Source: Hymenobacter perfusus | GTDB taxonomy: Bacteria; Bacteroidota; Bacteroidia; Cytophagales; Hymenobacteraceae | Direction of reading: 5' to 3' | NCBI RefSeq assembly: GCF_003944765.1 | Contig: NZ_RWIU01000001.1 | Span: 1,178,001 to 1,242,000, forward strand | DNA: 64,000 nucleotides | Part shown: one piece after another, positions 1 through 8,297 of the stretch | How positions within the stretch are numbered: position 1 is the first letter of the stretch | How the letters are laid out: the number at the start of each line of letters is the position of its first letter | The notes under the pieces: generated by a model | The model's database searches: none | Told to the model about the DNA's origin: nothing | The model's input: only the letters and a program-made list of their open reading frames with translations | Translations under genes and position numbers: made by a program

Positions 1-1
1 C

Positions 2-988
2 GGCCGCACCACTACCAGCGGGGCCAACGGCCTGCTGAACTTCCCGGTTGTTACCCAGGCCCGTATTAATGGCGGCAACCTGCTGCTGGCAGGCTATGCG
101 CCGGCCGGAGCCCGAGTAGAAATCTACGTGGCCGCTACTGACCCCACGAACTTCGGCGAAGGCCAGACCTACCTGACCTTCCGCACGGAAGGCACTTCGG
201 ACGATGCCGCCACCGGCCGCAAATCCTACAGTGCTTTGATGAACGGCCTGGACCAGGGCAGCGAAACCAACGCCAACATGTTCCAGTTCTCGATTCCGAC
301 TGCTTCGTTGACACCGGCCCAGTTGGCTGCCCTCACGACGGTGGGTGCCCGCGTTACGGCTACTTCTACGGTGGCCAACTCGGGTACCTCGGAATTCTCG
401 GGCGTAGCTCCGGTAAGCAACGGCCCCCTGCCGGTAACCCTGACGAGCTTCACGGCGCAGGCTGCCGGCCAAGACACGAAGCTGGCCTGGGCCACGGCCC
501 AGGAAGTGAACAACGACCGATTCGTAGTGGAGCGTAGCTTCGATGGTCAGACCTTCACGGCCATCAGCGAAGTAAAAGGCCAGGGCACCAAAACCACGGC
601 TACCGCTTACTCGGCCGTAGATGCACAGGCTGCTACCAAGGCCCAGGGCCGCGTGGTGTACTACCGCCTGCGACAGGTAGACACGGACGGCACAGAAGCG
701 TTCAGCTCGGTGCAGACGGTAAGCTTCCCGGCAGCAGCTCGCACGGCAGTGGAAGTATATCCGAATCCAGCTACCAGCTCGGTTGATGCTCGCCTCGACC
801 TTTCGGGTGCTGCCCAGGGTACGTATCAGGTAACCATTACCGATATGACCGGCCGCACGGTGCGCACGCTCTCCCGCCAGGGCGGCACCAACGACCTGCT
901 GGAAGTAACCAGCCTGCCCACCGGCAGCTACCTGGTGCAGGTACAGGGCAACAGCCAGGTATTCACCAAGCGTCTGATTAAGGAATAA
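2..988 (+). CDS. T9SS type A sorting-domain surface/secreted protein (5'-truncated)
   Basis: The reading frame is open to the left edge of the window (first full codon at 2), so only the C-terminal part is seen. The last ~80 residues form a typical type IX secretion C-terminal domain: a YPNPA motif, then beta-rich sequence, then GSYLVQV and a basic FTKRLIKE end. Before it lies a fibronectin-like stretch with the phrase LPVTLTSFTAQ and an NNDRFVVERS motif, which commonly precedes T9SS sorting domains in Bacteroidetes. The product is probably exported through the outer membrane and anchored or released at the surface. No catalytic domain is visible in this part. A strong hairpin terminator follows directly. 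The sorting-domain call is secure; the function of the missing part is unknown. Confidence 0.85.
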   Translation, partial: GRTTTSGANGLLNFPVVTQARINGGNLLLAGYAPAGARVEIYVAATDPTNFGEGQTYLTFRTEGTSDDAATGRKSYSALMNGLDQGSETNANMFQFSIPTASLTPAQLAALTTVGARVTATSTVANSGTSEFSGVAPVSNGPLPVTLTSFTAQAAGQDTKLAWATAQEVNNDRFVVERSFDGQTFTAISEVKGQGTKTTATAYSAVDAQAATKAQGRVVYYRLRQVDTDGTEAFSSVQTVSFPAAARTAVEVYPNPATSSVDARLDLSGAAQGTYQVTITDMTGRTVRTLSRQGGTNDLLEVTSLPTGSYLVQVQGNSQVFTKRLIKE

Positions 989-1015
989 CCCCACGCGGTA
1001 TTTCCCCCGCTTACG

Positions 1016-1048
1016 AAAGCCCCTTCTCCCTGGAGAAGGGGCTTTTTG
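1016..1048 (+). terminator. Rho-independent terminator
   Basis: A near-perfect hairpin (arms AAGCCCCTTCTCC and GGAGAAGGGGCTT, 2-nt loop) is followed by a T run. It lies about 30 nt after the stop codon of the T9SS cargo gene. Confidence 0.85.
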
Positions 1049-1141
1049 TTTGGTGCCGGTTTTCTCTCCTGCGCCTTCTTCTCAACCTACAGCTACCGTT
1101 ACCGGTATAGGTCTGTTCACTGCTTTATACATCCTGCTGCA

Positions 1142-2107
1142 ATGCCCGCTCCCCGAACACCCCGCCACCGTGCCCCACGCCGCCCCATTACCGATGTAGA
1201 CGTGGCCATCATTGGAGCCGGGGCGGCCGGGCTGAGTGCCGCCCTCACGCTGGGCCGCTGCCTGCGCCGGGTGCTGGTGATGGATGGCGGCACGCCGCGT
1301 AATGCTCCCTCACCGGCCGTGCAGGGCTTTCTCACCCGCGACGGCACCCGGCCGGCCGAGCTGCTGCGCCTGAGCCGCGAACAGCTCGCGCCATATCAAA
1401 CGGTGGAAATACAGGCCGGGCGGGTAACAGCCGTGGAAGTACTGGCCCAACAATTCCGGCTGACCATTGAGGGCGAAACCGGCCATACCACTCTCCTCAC
1501 GGCCCGGAAAGTGCTGCTGGCCACCGGCGTGGAAGACGAGCTGCCACCCATCGACGGAATGCGGGACCTGTGGGGACGCGGGGTGCTGCACTGCCCCTAC
1601 TGCCACGGTTGGGAAGTGCGCGACCAACCCCTGGCCGTGTACGGCCGGGCCAAGCTGGTGACCGGGCTGGCTTTGCTGGTGAGCCGCTGGAGTTCCGATG
1701 TGGTGGCCTGCGTGGAAGACCCGGCCTACCTCACGGCCAACGCCCGCCGCCGCCTGCGCCAGCAGAATATCCGGGTGCGGGAGGAACCGGTAGCGCGGCT
1801 GGAGGGCACCAAAAACGGCGAGCTGCGGCACATCGTGTTTGAGTCGGGGGAGAAGCTGGCGCGCACGGCGGTGTTCATCCATGCGCATCAGCACCAGCGC
1901 ACCCCGCTGGCCGAACAGCTCGGCTGCCGCCTCACCAGCAAGGGCGCTGTTTGGATAGATAAGAAACAGCAAACCTCCATTCCCGGCCTCTACGCCGCCG
2001 GTGATACTACGCCCGGTACCCAACAGGCTATTCTGGCAGCCGCCGAAGGCAGCTCCGCAGCTATTCACATCAACGAAACCCTTACCCGCGAGGAATGCCC
2101 TAAGTGA
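1142..2107 (+). CDS. Thioredoxin-reductase-like NAD(P)/FAD-dependent oxidoreductase
   Basis: Flavoprotein of 321 residues from the ATG at 1142. The frame extends upstream, but that part overlaps the terminator region and is not protein-like. The FAD-binding GAGAAG motif is at residues 25-30, a CPYCHGWE redox motif with C151 and C154 lies mid-protein, and the second FAD contact GLYAAGD is near the C terminus. This is the two-domain layout of thioredoxin reductase. CPYCHGWE, instead of the CATC-type motif of classical TrxB, points to the broader TrxB-like oxidoreductase family found beside sigma/anti-sigma or detoxification genes. The natural electron acceptor cannot be told from sequence. The arginine-rich first 15 residues are unusual, and an internal start cannot be excluded. 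Confidence 0.85.
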   Translation: MPAPRTPRHRAPRRPITDVDVAIIGAGAAGLSAALTLGRCLRRVLVMDGGTPRNAPSPAVQGFLTRDGTRPAELLRLSREQLAPYQTVEIQAGRVTAVEVLAQQFRLTIEGETGHTTLLTARKVLLATGVEDELPPIDGMRDLWGRGVLHCPYCHGWEVRDQPLAVYGRAKLVTGLALLVSRWSSDVVACVEDPAYLTANARRRLRQQNIRVREEPVARLEGTKNGELRHIVFESGEKLARTAVFIHAHQHQRTPLAEQLGCRLTSKGAVWIDKKQQTSIPGLYAAGDTTPGTQQAILAAAEGSSAAIHINETLTREECPK

Positions 2108-2252
2108 GAGTAGGCGGGTGCGAGGGTGTGTGGGTCGGAAGGTTTCGTTACCCTCCTACCCTCCTACCTAAAATTGGCTTTCTGGCCTCAGCGCGGTATC
2201 TTACTTGCAGGATAGCTTGCCCCCGTACGGCCTGCGCTCATTATCACCACGT

Positions 2253-4769
2253 ATGCCCGTATTACGCCCGTTTTTTCTGCTGTTGCTGCTCGTGGGGTTG
2301 GGCGTGTCGGCGGCCCGGGGCCAGCGCATGGTGTTCAGCGGGCGTGTCACGGAGGCCGCTAACGGCCAGCCGGTGCCGTTTGCCTCCGTGTTCGTGCGCG
2401 GCACCAGCCAGGGAGCCACCGCCGACGACGCCGGCCGCTATCAGCTCACTATCACCGGCCCCGTCGATACGCTGGTGGCCTCGGCCATTGGCTTCGCCAC
2501 CCAGAAGAAGCGGGTGAGCAGCACCGCCGAAAAGCAAACTCTCAACTTTACTCTGGGCAGCGGCTCGGTATCGTTGGGGGAGGTGGTAGTGCGGCCCCGC
2601 GAGAATCCGGCCTACCGTATTCTGCGCCAGGTGCAGGCCCGCAAGCCCCGCAACGACAAGCGCGCCCTCACGGTCTTCGAGTTCGACAGCTACAGCCGCA
2701 CCGAGGTAGCCCTCAACAACCTGCCCGACGCCGTGAGCCGGCGCAAGGCCCTGCGCCAGCTCACGCAGGTGGCCGACAGCCTGGGCATTCCGCGCGACGC
2801 CAACGGCAAGGCCGTGGTACCCATCTTCGCCTCCGAAGTGCTGTCGCGCTTCTACCAGCTCAACGACCCGCTGCGCCGCCGCGAGGAAATCCGGCGCACC
2901 CAGATGCGCGGGGCCACGCCCCGGGAAGGCTCGGTGGTGTCGCAGATTATGGGCTCGTCGTTTCAGGACTGGGACTTTTACCGCAACTGGCAGCAGCTGC
3001 TGGGCAAGGACTTCATCTCGCCCATTGCCGACGGATGGAAGTTCACCTACGAGTACGAGTTGCAGGATTCGGTGCTGGTGGGCCAGGACTTTTGCTACCG
3101 CATTGGCGTACAGCCACGCCGGCCCCAGGACCTGGCCTTTACCGGCACCATCTGGATTACCACCGACACCTACGCGCTGCGCAAGCTCGATCTGGCGGTG
3201 AGTCCCGAGGCCAACCTCAACTTTATTGAGCAGGTGCGGGTGCGGCAGGAAATGGCCCCCACCCCGGCCGGTCAGTGGCTGCCCCGCCAGACGCGAGTGG
3301 TCATCGGCATCAAGCCCACTAAGGGCAGCACTGGCATTCTGGCGCGCCTCACCATTATCAACTCCGGCTTTCAGGTGAACCAGCCCCGGCCGCTGCCGTT
3401 CTACGACCGGCCTTTGGAAACCGCCGCCGACGCCTTCGAGGTACCCAAGGGCTTCTTCGAGCAAAACCGGCCCGATACGCTCAGCCGCCAGGAGCAGGCC
3501 ACCATGATGGTGCTGGACACCGTGCGCAAGCTGCCGGCCGTACGCTCGGTGCTGGAACTGGCCGATGTGGCCGTGAACGGCTACTACCGCCTGGGCAAGG
3601 TGGATATCGGCCCGCTGCTGGCCACGTACAGCTTCAACAACATTGAGGGCCACCGCTTCCGGGCGGGCTTCCGGACCACGCCCGAGTGGAGCCGCGACTG
3701 GCTGCTGCGCACCTACCTGGCCTACGGCACCCAGGACGGCCGCTTCAAGTACGGCCTGCGGGTGCAGCGCGTGCTCAACCGCAACCATTGGACGGTGATG
3801 AACTTCGAGCATCGCCGCGACCTGGACCAGGTGGCCCTGCTCGACAACGATTACGCCCTCGAAAACCCGCTGTTTGAGGCCTCGGCCCGGCTGGGCAACA
3901 TCACCAGCAGCCGCCCGCTGCGCCGCGACCTGACCACGCTGGCCGTGCAGTCGGACCTGTTCCGGGGCTTTACCCAGCGCGTGATTCTGCGGCGGCAGCA
4001 GTTCGAGCCGCTCTACCCGTTTGCCTACTACACCCGCGAAACCCGCCCCGGCGCACCTACCGCCGATAAGTTCGGCCTCTCGGAAGTGGTGGTGGAGTCG
4101 CGCTACGCCCGGGATGAGGTGCTGATTCAGAACAACCAGAACCGCCGCACGGCCATTGGGCTGAAGCGGTGGCCGGTGTTTACGGTGCGCTACACGCTGG
4201 GCCTGGATGAGGTACTGGGCTCCGATTTCCGCTACCACAAACTCAACCTGCTCATCGACCAGAGCCTGCGCCTGGGCCAACTCGGCCGCGCCGACTACCG
4301 CCTCGATGCGGGCTACATTCCGAGCACAGTGCCGTATCCGGTCCTCAAAACCCACCTCGGCAACCAGTCGCCGTTCTACAATGCGGGGGCGTTCAACCTG
4401 ATGCGCTACTTTGAGTTCGTGAGCGACCGGTACGTGGCGTTTCGGGTGGAGAACCGGTTCGATGGGTTTCTGCTCAACTCGTTGCCCGCCATCAAGCAGC
4501 TCAACTGGCGGCTGGTAGCCACCGGCAACGTGCTATGGGGCGGCGTAAGCCAAGCCAACCGCCGCATCATTCCGGCCGAAGACCCCATCAACGGGGGGCC
4601 GCTGCCCACCTTCCGGGCCCTGGGCCGGGTACCATACGCTGAAGTTGGCTACGGCGTGGAGAACATTCTCAAGGTCTTGCGCGTTGACTTCCTGCACCGC
4701 CTCACCTACCGGAATTTGCCCGGAGCCCGTACCTTTGGGGTAAAAGCGAGCCTGCAGTTCCAGCTCTAA
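2253..4769 (+). CDS. DUF5686 and carboxypeptidase-like regulatory domain outer-membrane protein
   Basis: Product of 838 residues from the ATG at 2253, chosen because a clean signal peptide (VLRPFFLLLLLVGLGVSAARG) follows at once; a TTG lies 48 nt upstream in frame. Residues ~28-110 form a CarboxypepD_reg-like beta-sandwich (GRVTEAANGQPVPFASVFV, then GATADDAGRYQL). The rest is DUF5686, predicted to end in an outer-membrane beta-barrel with a final aromatic-ended strand (KASLQFQL). Homologues are common in Bacteroidetes and their role is not established; envelope assembly or nutrient uptake is inference. It stands alone, with hydrolase and redox genes around it. Confidence 0.85.
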   Translation: MPVLRPFFLLLLLVGLGVSAARGQRMVFSGRVTEAANGQPVPFASVFVRGTSQGATADDAGRYQLTITGPVDTLVASAIGFATQKKRVSSTAEKQTLNFTLGSGSVSLGEVVVRPRENPAYRILRQVQARKPRNDKRALTVFEFDSYSRTEVALNNLPDAVSRRKALRQLTQVADSLGIPRDANGKAVVPIFASEVLSRFYQLNDPLRRREEIRRTQMRGATPREGSVVSQIMGSSFQDWDFYRNWQQLLGKDFISPIADGWKFTYEYELQDSVLVGQDFCYRIGVQPRRPQDLAFTGTIWITTDTYALRKLDLAVSPEANLNFIEQVRVRQEMAPTPAGQWLPRQTRVVIGIKPTKGSTGILARLTIINSGFQVNQPRPLPFYDRPLETAADAFEVPKGFFEQNRPDTLSRQEQATMMVLDTVRKLPAVRSVLELADVAVNGYYRLGKVDIGPLLATYSFNNIEGHRFRAGFRTTPEWSRDWLLRTYLAYGTQDGRFKYGLRVQRVLNRNHWTVMNFEHRRDLDQVALLDNDYALENPLFEASARLGNITSSRPLRRDLTTLAVQSDLFRGFTQRVILRRQQFEPLYPFAYYTRETRPGAPTADKFGLSEVVVESRYARDEVLIQNNQNRRTAIGLKRWPVFTVRYTLGLDEVLGSDFRYHKLNLLIDQSLRLGQLGRADYRLDAGYIPSTVPYPVLKTHLGNQSPFYNAGAFNLMRYFEFVSDRYVAFRVENRFDGFLLNSLPAIKQLNWRLVATGNVLWGGVSQANRRIIPAEDPINGGPLPTFRALGRVPYAEVGYGVENILKVLRVDFLHRLTYRNLPGARTFGVKASLQFQL

Positions 4770-4830
4770 TCTTTGATTGAACTACCTGAGCCAGACAACT
4801 TTTCCGCCGGAAAAGGAATCATTCGGGCAG

Positions 4831-4838
4831 TATTCTTG
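4831..4838 (+). promoter_or_regulatory. Candidate -7 element, one mismatch from TAnnTTTG
   Basis: TATTCTTG lies 15 nt upstream of the ATG of the small gene at 4853. It matches the Bacteroidetes consensus TAnnTTTG except for one base. Confidence 0.3.
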
Positions 4839-4852
4839 TAGAACGACCCATC

Positions 4853-5128
4853 ATGCCGAAGTACGAAGTTGCTAACCTGACGCTGGCGGAAGCTACCCGC
4901 CACGCTCCTTTCGTTGATTATGCGCGCTGCGTCGATGCCAGCCAGCGCCCCTACAACCACGTAGGCCACTGGCCCGAGGAAGGCCAGCTCTACCCCGTGC
5001 GGGTAGTAGACTCGCACACCGAAGGCATGGCCCTGGTCCACGTCCTCGGGTTCGAGGGCGAAGCGCCCTACTACAACGCCTACGCCCCTCACCGCTTCGA
5101 GATGCTCCTGACGGTGTGGCTGAACTAA
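4853..5128 (+). CDS. Small uncharacterised protein (91 aa)
   Basis: A 91-residue soluble protein starting MPKYEVANLTL. I do not recognise the family. It has no signal peptide or membrane segment and is rich in Tyr, His and aromatic residues (PYYNAYAPHRFEMLL near the end). Codon usage resembles its neighbours, and a plausible -7 element lies just upstream, which supports a real gene. It sits between the DUF5686 gene and the exosortase unit, convergent with the latter. No function is proposed. Confidence 0.6.
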   Translation: MPKYEVANLTLAEATRHAPFVDYARCVDASQRPYNHVGHWPEEGQLYPVRVVDSHTEGMALVHVLGFEGEAPYYNAYAPHRFEMLLTVWLN

Positions 5129-5131
5129 GCC

Positions 5132-5169
5132 GTCATTGCGAGGAGGAACGACGAAGTAATCCATCCTTT
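5132..5169. repeat. REP-like palindromic element, left copy
   Basis: This element begins GTCATTGCGAGGAGGAACGA and recurs in inverted orientation at 5260-5296. The two copies can pair around the terminator at 5196-5233. It belongs to the dispersed GTCATTNCGAG family seen elsewhere in the window. Confidence 0.75.
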
Positions 5170-5195
5170 TTAATGTGACAAGCTTAAAAAAACTG

Positions 5196-5233
5196 GAAAG
5201 CCCCTGACGTCTATGCTGACGTCAGGGGCTTTC
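5196..5233. terminator. Bidirectional hairpin terminator
   Basis: Perfect 16-bp arms (GAAAGCCCCTGACGTC and its complement) enclose a 6-nt loop, with T/A-rich flanks on both sides. It separates the convergent 91-aa gene and the exosortase-associated gene. Confidence 0.85.
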
Positions 5234-5239
5234 TGCTTT

Positions 5240-5764
5240 TCAGAGTTTTGCGCTGCGTGAAGGATGGATTGCATCGTCCTTCGTCCTCGCAATGACAATT
5301 TCACTTACCGAAATTCGCCGCTGCCAGTGCAGCAGTGGCACGAGGATAATAACCGGCAGTGGCGAAACGACCATATCAATGAGGCGGCGGGCGAGCTGGT
5401 AGGCCCAATCGAGGTGGCCGAGTTTGCCCAGCACCAGCAGCAGCGCACAGGCCCCGAATACCAGCCAGTACGCTGTAAGAGCCAGCCCCAGCCGCCGCCA
5501 GGTACCCAGCAGCAAGCCAATCAGCAGCAGGCACAGGCTGGTGTAGAAGATGCCGTAGGTGAGCATAGCCGGCAGGCTCTTTTTGGTGACGAGCGTGCTG
5601 GTGCCCTGCCGCAGACTTTCCGCTAGCGACGTGGGCAATACGGCCGCCCAGGCGTGCGTGAGGGCGTGATACGCCGGCCCCGAGTTTACGCCCAGCAGAA
5701 ATAGCACCACCACCAGCCCCGCAATGGCGGCGTAGCGCAACCCGCGTTGCAAGGCCGGACTCAT
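5240..5764 (-). CDS. XrtX-associated membrane protein
   Basis: Membrane protein of 174 residues with about four transmembrane segments (roughly residues 10-27, 67-87, 92-113, 130-146). The start ATG (5764-5762) overlaps the stop of the upstream exosortase gene by 4 nt (ATGA), so the two are translationally coupled. Its place directly behind the exosortase fits the conserved partner of XrtX systems in Hymenobacter relatives; that name comes from family knowledge and context, not a catalytic motif. The last ~18 residues (from about IVIARTKDD on) are encoded by a REP-like repeat at 5260-5296, so the C terminus has probably been replaced or extended by a repeat insertion. Role: likely helper or scaffold of the protein-sorting transpeptidase in the inner membrane. 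Confidence 0.75.
   Translation of the reverse strand: MSPALQRGLRYAAIAGLVVVLFLLGVNSGPAYHALTHAWAAVLPTSLAESLRQGTSTLVTKKSLPAMLTYGIFYTSLCLLLIGLLLGTWRRLGLALTAYWLVFGACALLLVLGKLGHLDWAYQLARRLIDMVVSPLPVIILVPLLHWQRRISVSEIVIARTKDDAIHPSRSAKL
5260..5296. repeat. REP-like palindromic element, right copy, inside a CDS
   Basis: Inverted, slightly diverged copy of the element at 5132-5169. It lies within the 3' end of the exosortase-associated gene and encodes its last residues. Confidence 0.75.
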
Positions 5765-6309
5765 GCGGCGGCTTGGCTGAAGGTGCGGGCCTCCGGGTGC
5801 AGGCGCGTGACCCACCACATCCAGAGCAGCAGAATACTGCCGTACACCACGAAGGTGAAGGTGTAATGATGGTTGAACTCGACGGACTGCTGATAGTAGT
5901 GGTGGTTGAGGGCCAGGGCCGCTACCCGCACCACGTTCAGCAGGTAAATGGCGGTAATGCCCAGCGGAATGAACCATAGCTTGCGCACCCCGCCGCCCGG
6001 AAACGCCAGCACGAAGCCCGCAAACAGCGCGTACAGCACCAGCCCGTTGCACGGGTCGCCCACGATAACGCCGGGGCGGCCGTCCATCACCAGCAGCCGG
6101 GGCTGAACCGCATCTACCTGGGTGTCAAACCCGAAAACCCGCAGCATGCCCGCGCCGGCCGCCGCAATATTGCGCGACAGGGCCGCATCCAGCCGACCAT
6201 CCAGGGCCAGATTCCGGTCGTACAGGAAGAACCACAGCAGGTATATCCCGGTCGCAACCAGCAGGAAGCGTACCAAGGGGCGACGGGAAGAAGCTAGAAT
6301 AGCAGACAT
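5761..6309 (-). CDS. xrtX: Exosortase, XrtX type
   Basis: Inner-membrane protein of 182 residues from the ATG at 6309. The exosortase signature is complete: Cys87 in GDPCNGL, Arg128 in LLNVVRVA, and His147/148 in NHHYTFTFVVYG, each at the edge of a membrane segment. Exosortases are cysteine transpeptidases thought to cut PEP-CTERM-like C-terminal tails of exported proteins and attach them to a carrier, usually alongside exopolysaccharide production. The short single-domain form and the coupled membrane partner downstream match XrtX of Cytophagales. No recognisable PEP-CTERM-type substrate was seen in this window, so the targets must be elsewhere. The start is inferred; an in-frame start 45 nt upstream is possible. 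Confidence 0.85.
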   Translation of the reverse strand: MSAILASSRRPLVRFLLVATGIYLLWFFLYDRNLALDGRLDAALSRNIAAAGAGMLRVFGFDTQVDAVQPRLLVMDGRPGVIVGDPCNGLVLYALFAGFVLAFPGGGVRKLWFIPLGITAIYLLNVVRVAALALNHHYYQQSVEFNHHYTFTFVVYGSILLLWMWWVTRLHPEARTFSQAAA

Positions 6310-6419
6310 AGCAACACAGCAGTGAATCACGAACTTACACGGTTCGGCCAACATACGCTAACCCGCCGCCGACCGGATGGGCCGCCCGTGGGGCAAACTT
6401 TGCGGTTCGCGCTACTGGC

Positions 6420-7193
6420 TCAGGCTTGGCGCAGAGCGTAGAGAATGGGTTTGCTGGGACTGGCATCAAGCTCCAGGCTGGTGACCTGGAGGTTGAGCAG
6501 GTAGAGGCCGTCTTCCACGTCATCGGGCACGAAGATGAGCTCGGTGATGGTAGCCGCGTGGCGGGTAGCCTGGGGGTACTGCCAGAATGCATGGTGGGCC
6601 AGCAGCTGCCCGCCGTCCTCTTCCCGATCCACGCTGGGCAGATCCAGCAGCAGGTGCTCGATATGATGCTGGGCCAGGTACTCGGCCAGGGCGGGCTCCA
6701 GGTAAGTGGGATTGGTGCCCGAGTACTGGCGGGTGCGCTTGGCGCGGTGGTTGGGCAGGGTGCGCAGAATCAAGGCCTCGGGGCGCACGGCGGCTTCGGG
6801 GCCGCCTTCCAGTTCCCGGCGCACGTCGGACAGCAGCACCACTTCGTCGCCGTTGGCCTGGGGCCGGGGCTGCACCGATAGCAGCCGGGCCACGAACAGA
6901 AACCGCCGTAGGCAGCGGTTGAGCGTAGCCGCCGGATCGGGCGAAATATGGCCGTAGCACTCCGTATGCGTACCGTTGCCGTGGGGCGTGAGGTGTACGC
7001 GCTGGTAGTTGGTGCTGCCGCCCTGCGCCACGCTGCCCACAAAGTCGCCCACCTGAATCACGTCGAACTGCACCGGCTCGGCCCAGAAGCAGTTCACTTG
7101 GTTTTCGCCGGGGGCCAGGGGCAGGGAAATATCCAGCGGCGCGGCCGGGTCGAAGGCAAACGTGCGGCCGTGGTAAGGGTAGGTGGCAAGCAT
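6420..7193 (-). CDS. Cyclase family protein (kynurenine formamidase-like metal hydrolase)
   Basis: Soluble protein of 257 residues from the ATG at 7193; a GTG 33 nt further up is an alternative. The hallmark metal-binding motif of the cyclase/KynB family, HxxGTHxE, is present as HGNGTHTE at residues 71-78. Members hydrolyse amide or ester bonds, for example N-formylkynurenine, using a divalent metal. No tryptophan-degradation genes lie nearby, so the substrate is open. It is followed by the exosortase unit on the same strand at 110 nt distance and may or may not be cotranscribed. Confidence 0.8.
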   Translation of the reverse strand: MLATYPYHGRTFAFDPAAPLDISLPLAPGENQVNCFWAEPVQFDVIQVGDFVGSVAQGGSTNYQRVHLTPHGNGTHTECYGHISPDPAATLNRCLRRFLFVARLLSVQPRPQANGDEVVLLSDVRRELEGGPEAAVRPEALILRTLPNHRAKRTRQYSGTNPTYLEPALAEYLAQHHIEHLLLDLPSVDREEDGGQLLAHHAFWQYPQATRHAATITELIFVPDDVEDGLYLLNLQVTSLELDASPSKPILYALRQA

Positions 7194-7234
7194 GAATTTG
7201 GTAGTGGGTAAACGAGTGGACGACACTAAAGCCA

Positions 7235-7508
7235 GTCATTCCGAGCTTATCGAGGAATCTCGCGTGCTGATGTTGCGATGGTAAACAAACCCCAAAACGT
7301 CATGCTGAGCTTGCCGAAGCATCTCGCGTGCTGACGTTGCAATAGTAAACAGACCTCAGAACGTCATTCCGAGTCTGCGAGGAATCTCGCGTGCTGACGT
7401 TGCAATGCTACTCTGACATCAGCACGCGAGATACTTCGGCAGGCTCAGCATGACGTTCTCTTCCAATAACGTCAGCACGCGAGATTCCTCAGCAAGCTCA
7501 TAATGACG
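7235..7508. repeat. Array of five REP-like units in mixed orientation
   Basis: Three direct units start at 7235, 7299 and 7363, each with GTCATTCCGAG or GTCATGCTGAG, then GAATCTCGCGTGCTGACGTTG-type sequence. Two inverted units follow at 7419-7456 and 7469-7508. Direct and inverted units can fold into large cruciform or hairpin structures. The array fills the whole gap between two minus-strand genes and contains no protein-coding frame. Confidence 0.9.
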
Positions 7509-7513
7509 GGCTA

Positions 7514-8161
7514 CTATTGGGGTTCTTCCACCAGATTATTCAAAATTCGGCTGATTTCTTCGGCGTGGCTGAGGACCATAAAATGGCCGCCGCCGGGAAT
7601 GAGGTACTCTACCGGCGTGGGACCGGGCGGAAATACCCGGTCGCGAGTACCTAGAATCTGGATGCTACGGCCGACGTGGGTGCTGTCCCAGTGCAGCAGC
7701 CGGTGAATGGCCCAGCGGGTGTATACCGGCTCCATATCCCGCAGAATCTGCCGGAATAGGCGGTATTCGGCCCCGTTGCGCACCCCAAAATACCACTGCC
7801 CGGCTCGCGGAAACAGCTTCAGTAGCTGGGGCGGCACCAGCCGGTACACCCGCGTGGCCCGCACCAGGCGCAGCAGCGGCGGCAGGCAGTCGGCATCAGG
7901 AATGCTGCTGATGAGCACCGTGCGCAACCCCGGCCGCAACCGGCTGATTTCCAACGCCACCACCCCGCCAAACGACACCCCCACCAACAACCCTTCGGCG
8001 CCTACCGGAATGGCGGCGGCCATGCGGGACGCGTAGTGCGGCAGCGTCTCCTCCGGCTCCGGCGTCAGCCACGGCAGCAGGCAGGTTGCGCCGTGCAGCA
8101 ACGGCTGCAGCCGCTGAAACACCCGCTCATCGGCCCCCAGCCCGGGAATGAGGTAGAACAC
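7514..8161 (-). CDS. Alpha/beta hydrolase
   Basis: Soluble protein of 215 residues. The catalytic triad can be assigned: nucleophile Ser63 in GVSFGG, Asp174 in GTRDRVFP, and His193 in PGGGHFMVL. The N terminus (MFYLIPGLGADERVF) carries the oxyanion-hole strand. The fold is certain, the substrate (ester, lactone or similar) is not. The start codon is GTG. The gene ends within a few bases of the REP-like array, and a 25-bp inverted repeat lies upstream. Confidence 0.8.
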   Translation of the reverse strand: MFYLIPGLGADERVFQRLQPLLHGATCLLPWLTPEPEETLPHYASRMAAAIPVGAEGLLVGVSFGGVVALEISRLRPGLRTVLISSIPDADCLPPLLRLVRATRVYRLVPPQLLKLFPRAGQWYFGVRNGAEYRLFRQILRDMEPVYTRWAIHRLLHWDSTHVGRSIQILGTRDRVFPPGPTPVEYLIPGGGHFMVLSHAEEISRILNNLVEEPQ

Positions 8162-8176
8162 GTTGTTGAAAGAGTT

Positions 8177-8293
8177 GAGTGATGAGAGTTGAGGTATGAA
8201 TTGCTGGCTAAGCGGTAATTGAGTGCGGTTAGCTTTTACAGCTACTGAAGTGGAATCATTAATTCATCATTCATACCTCAACTCTCATCACTC
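8177..8293. repeat. Long perfect inverted repeat (25-bp arms)
   Basis: The arms at 8177-8201 and 8269-8293 are perfectly complementary over 25 bases (starting GAGTGATGAGAGTTGAGGTA) and are separated by ~67 nt. This sequence differs from the GTCATT repeat family. It occupies the gap between two minus-strand genes. Confidence 0.8.
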
Positions 8294-8297
8294 CCCC

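Noticed and set aside
2262..4355. Long open frame on the minus strand (697 codons)
   Set aside because: It is a shadow of the DUF5686 gene caused by high GC. Its translation is His/Gly/Val/Ala-rich with no domain logic.
7235..7508. CRISPR-like repeat array
   Set aside because: Units occur in both orientations, are themselves part-palindromic, and there are no constant-length unique spacers or cas genes.
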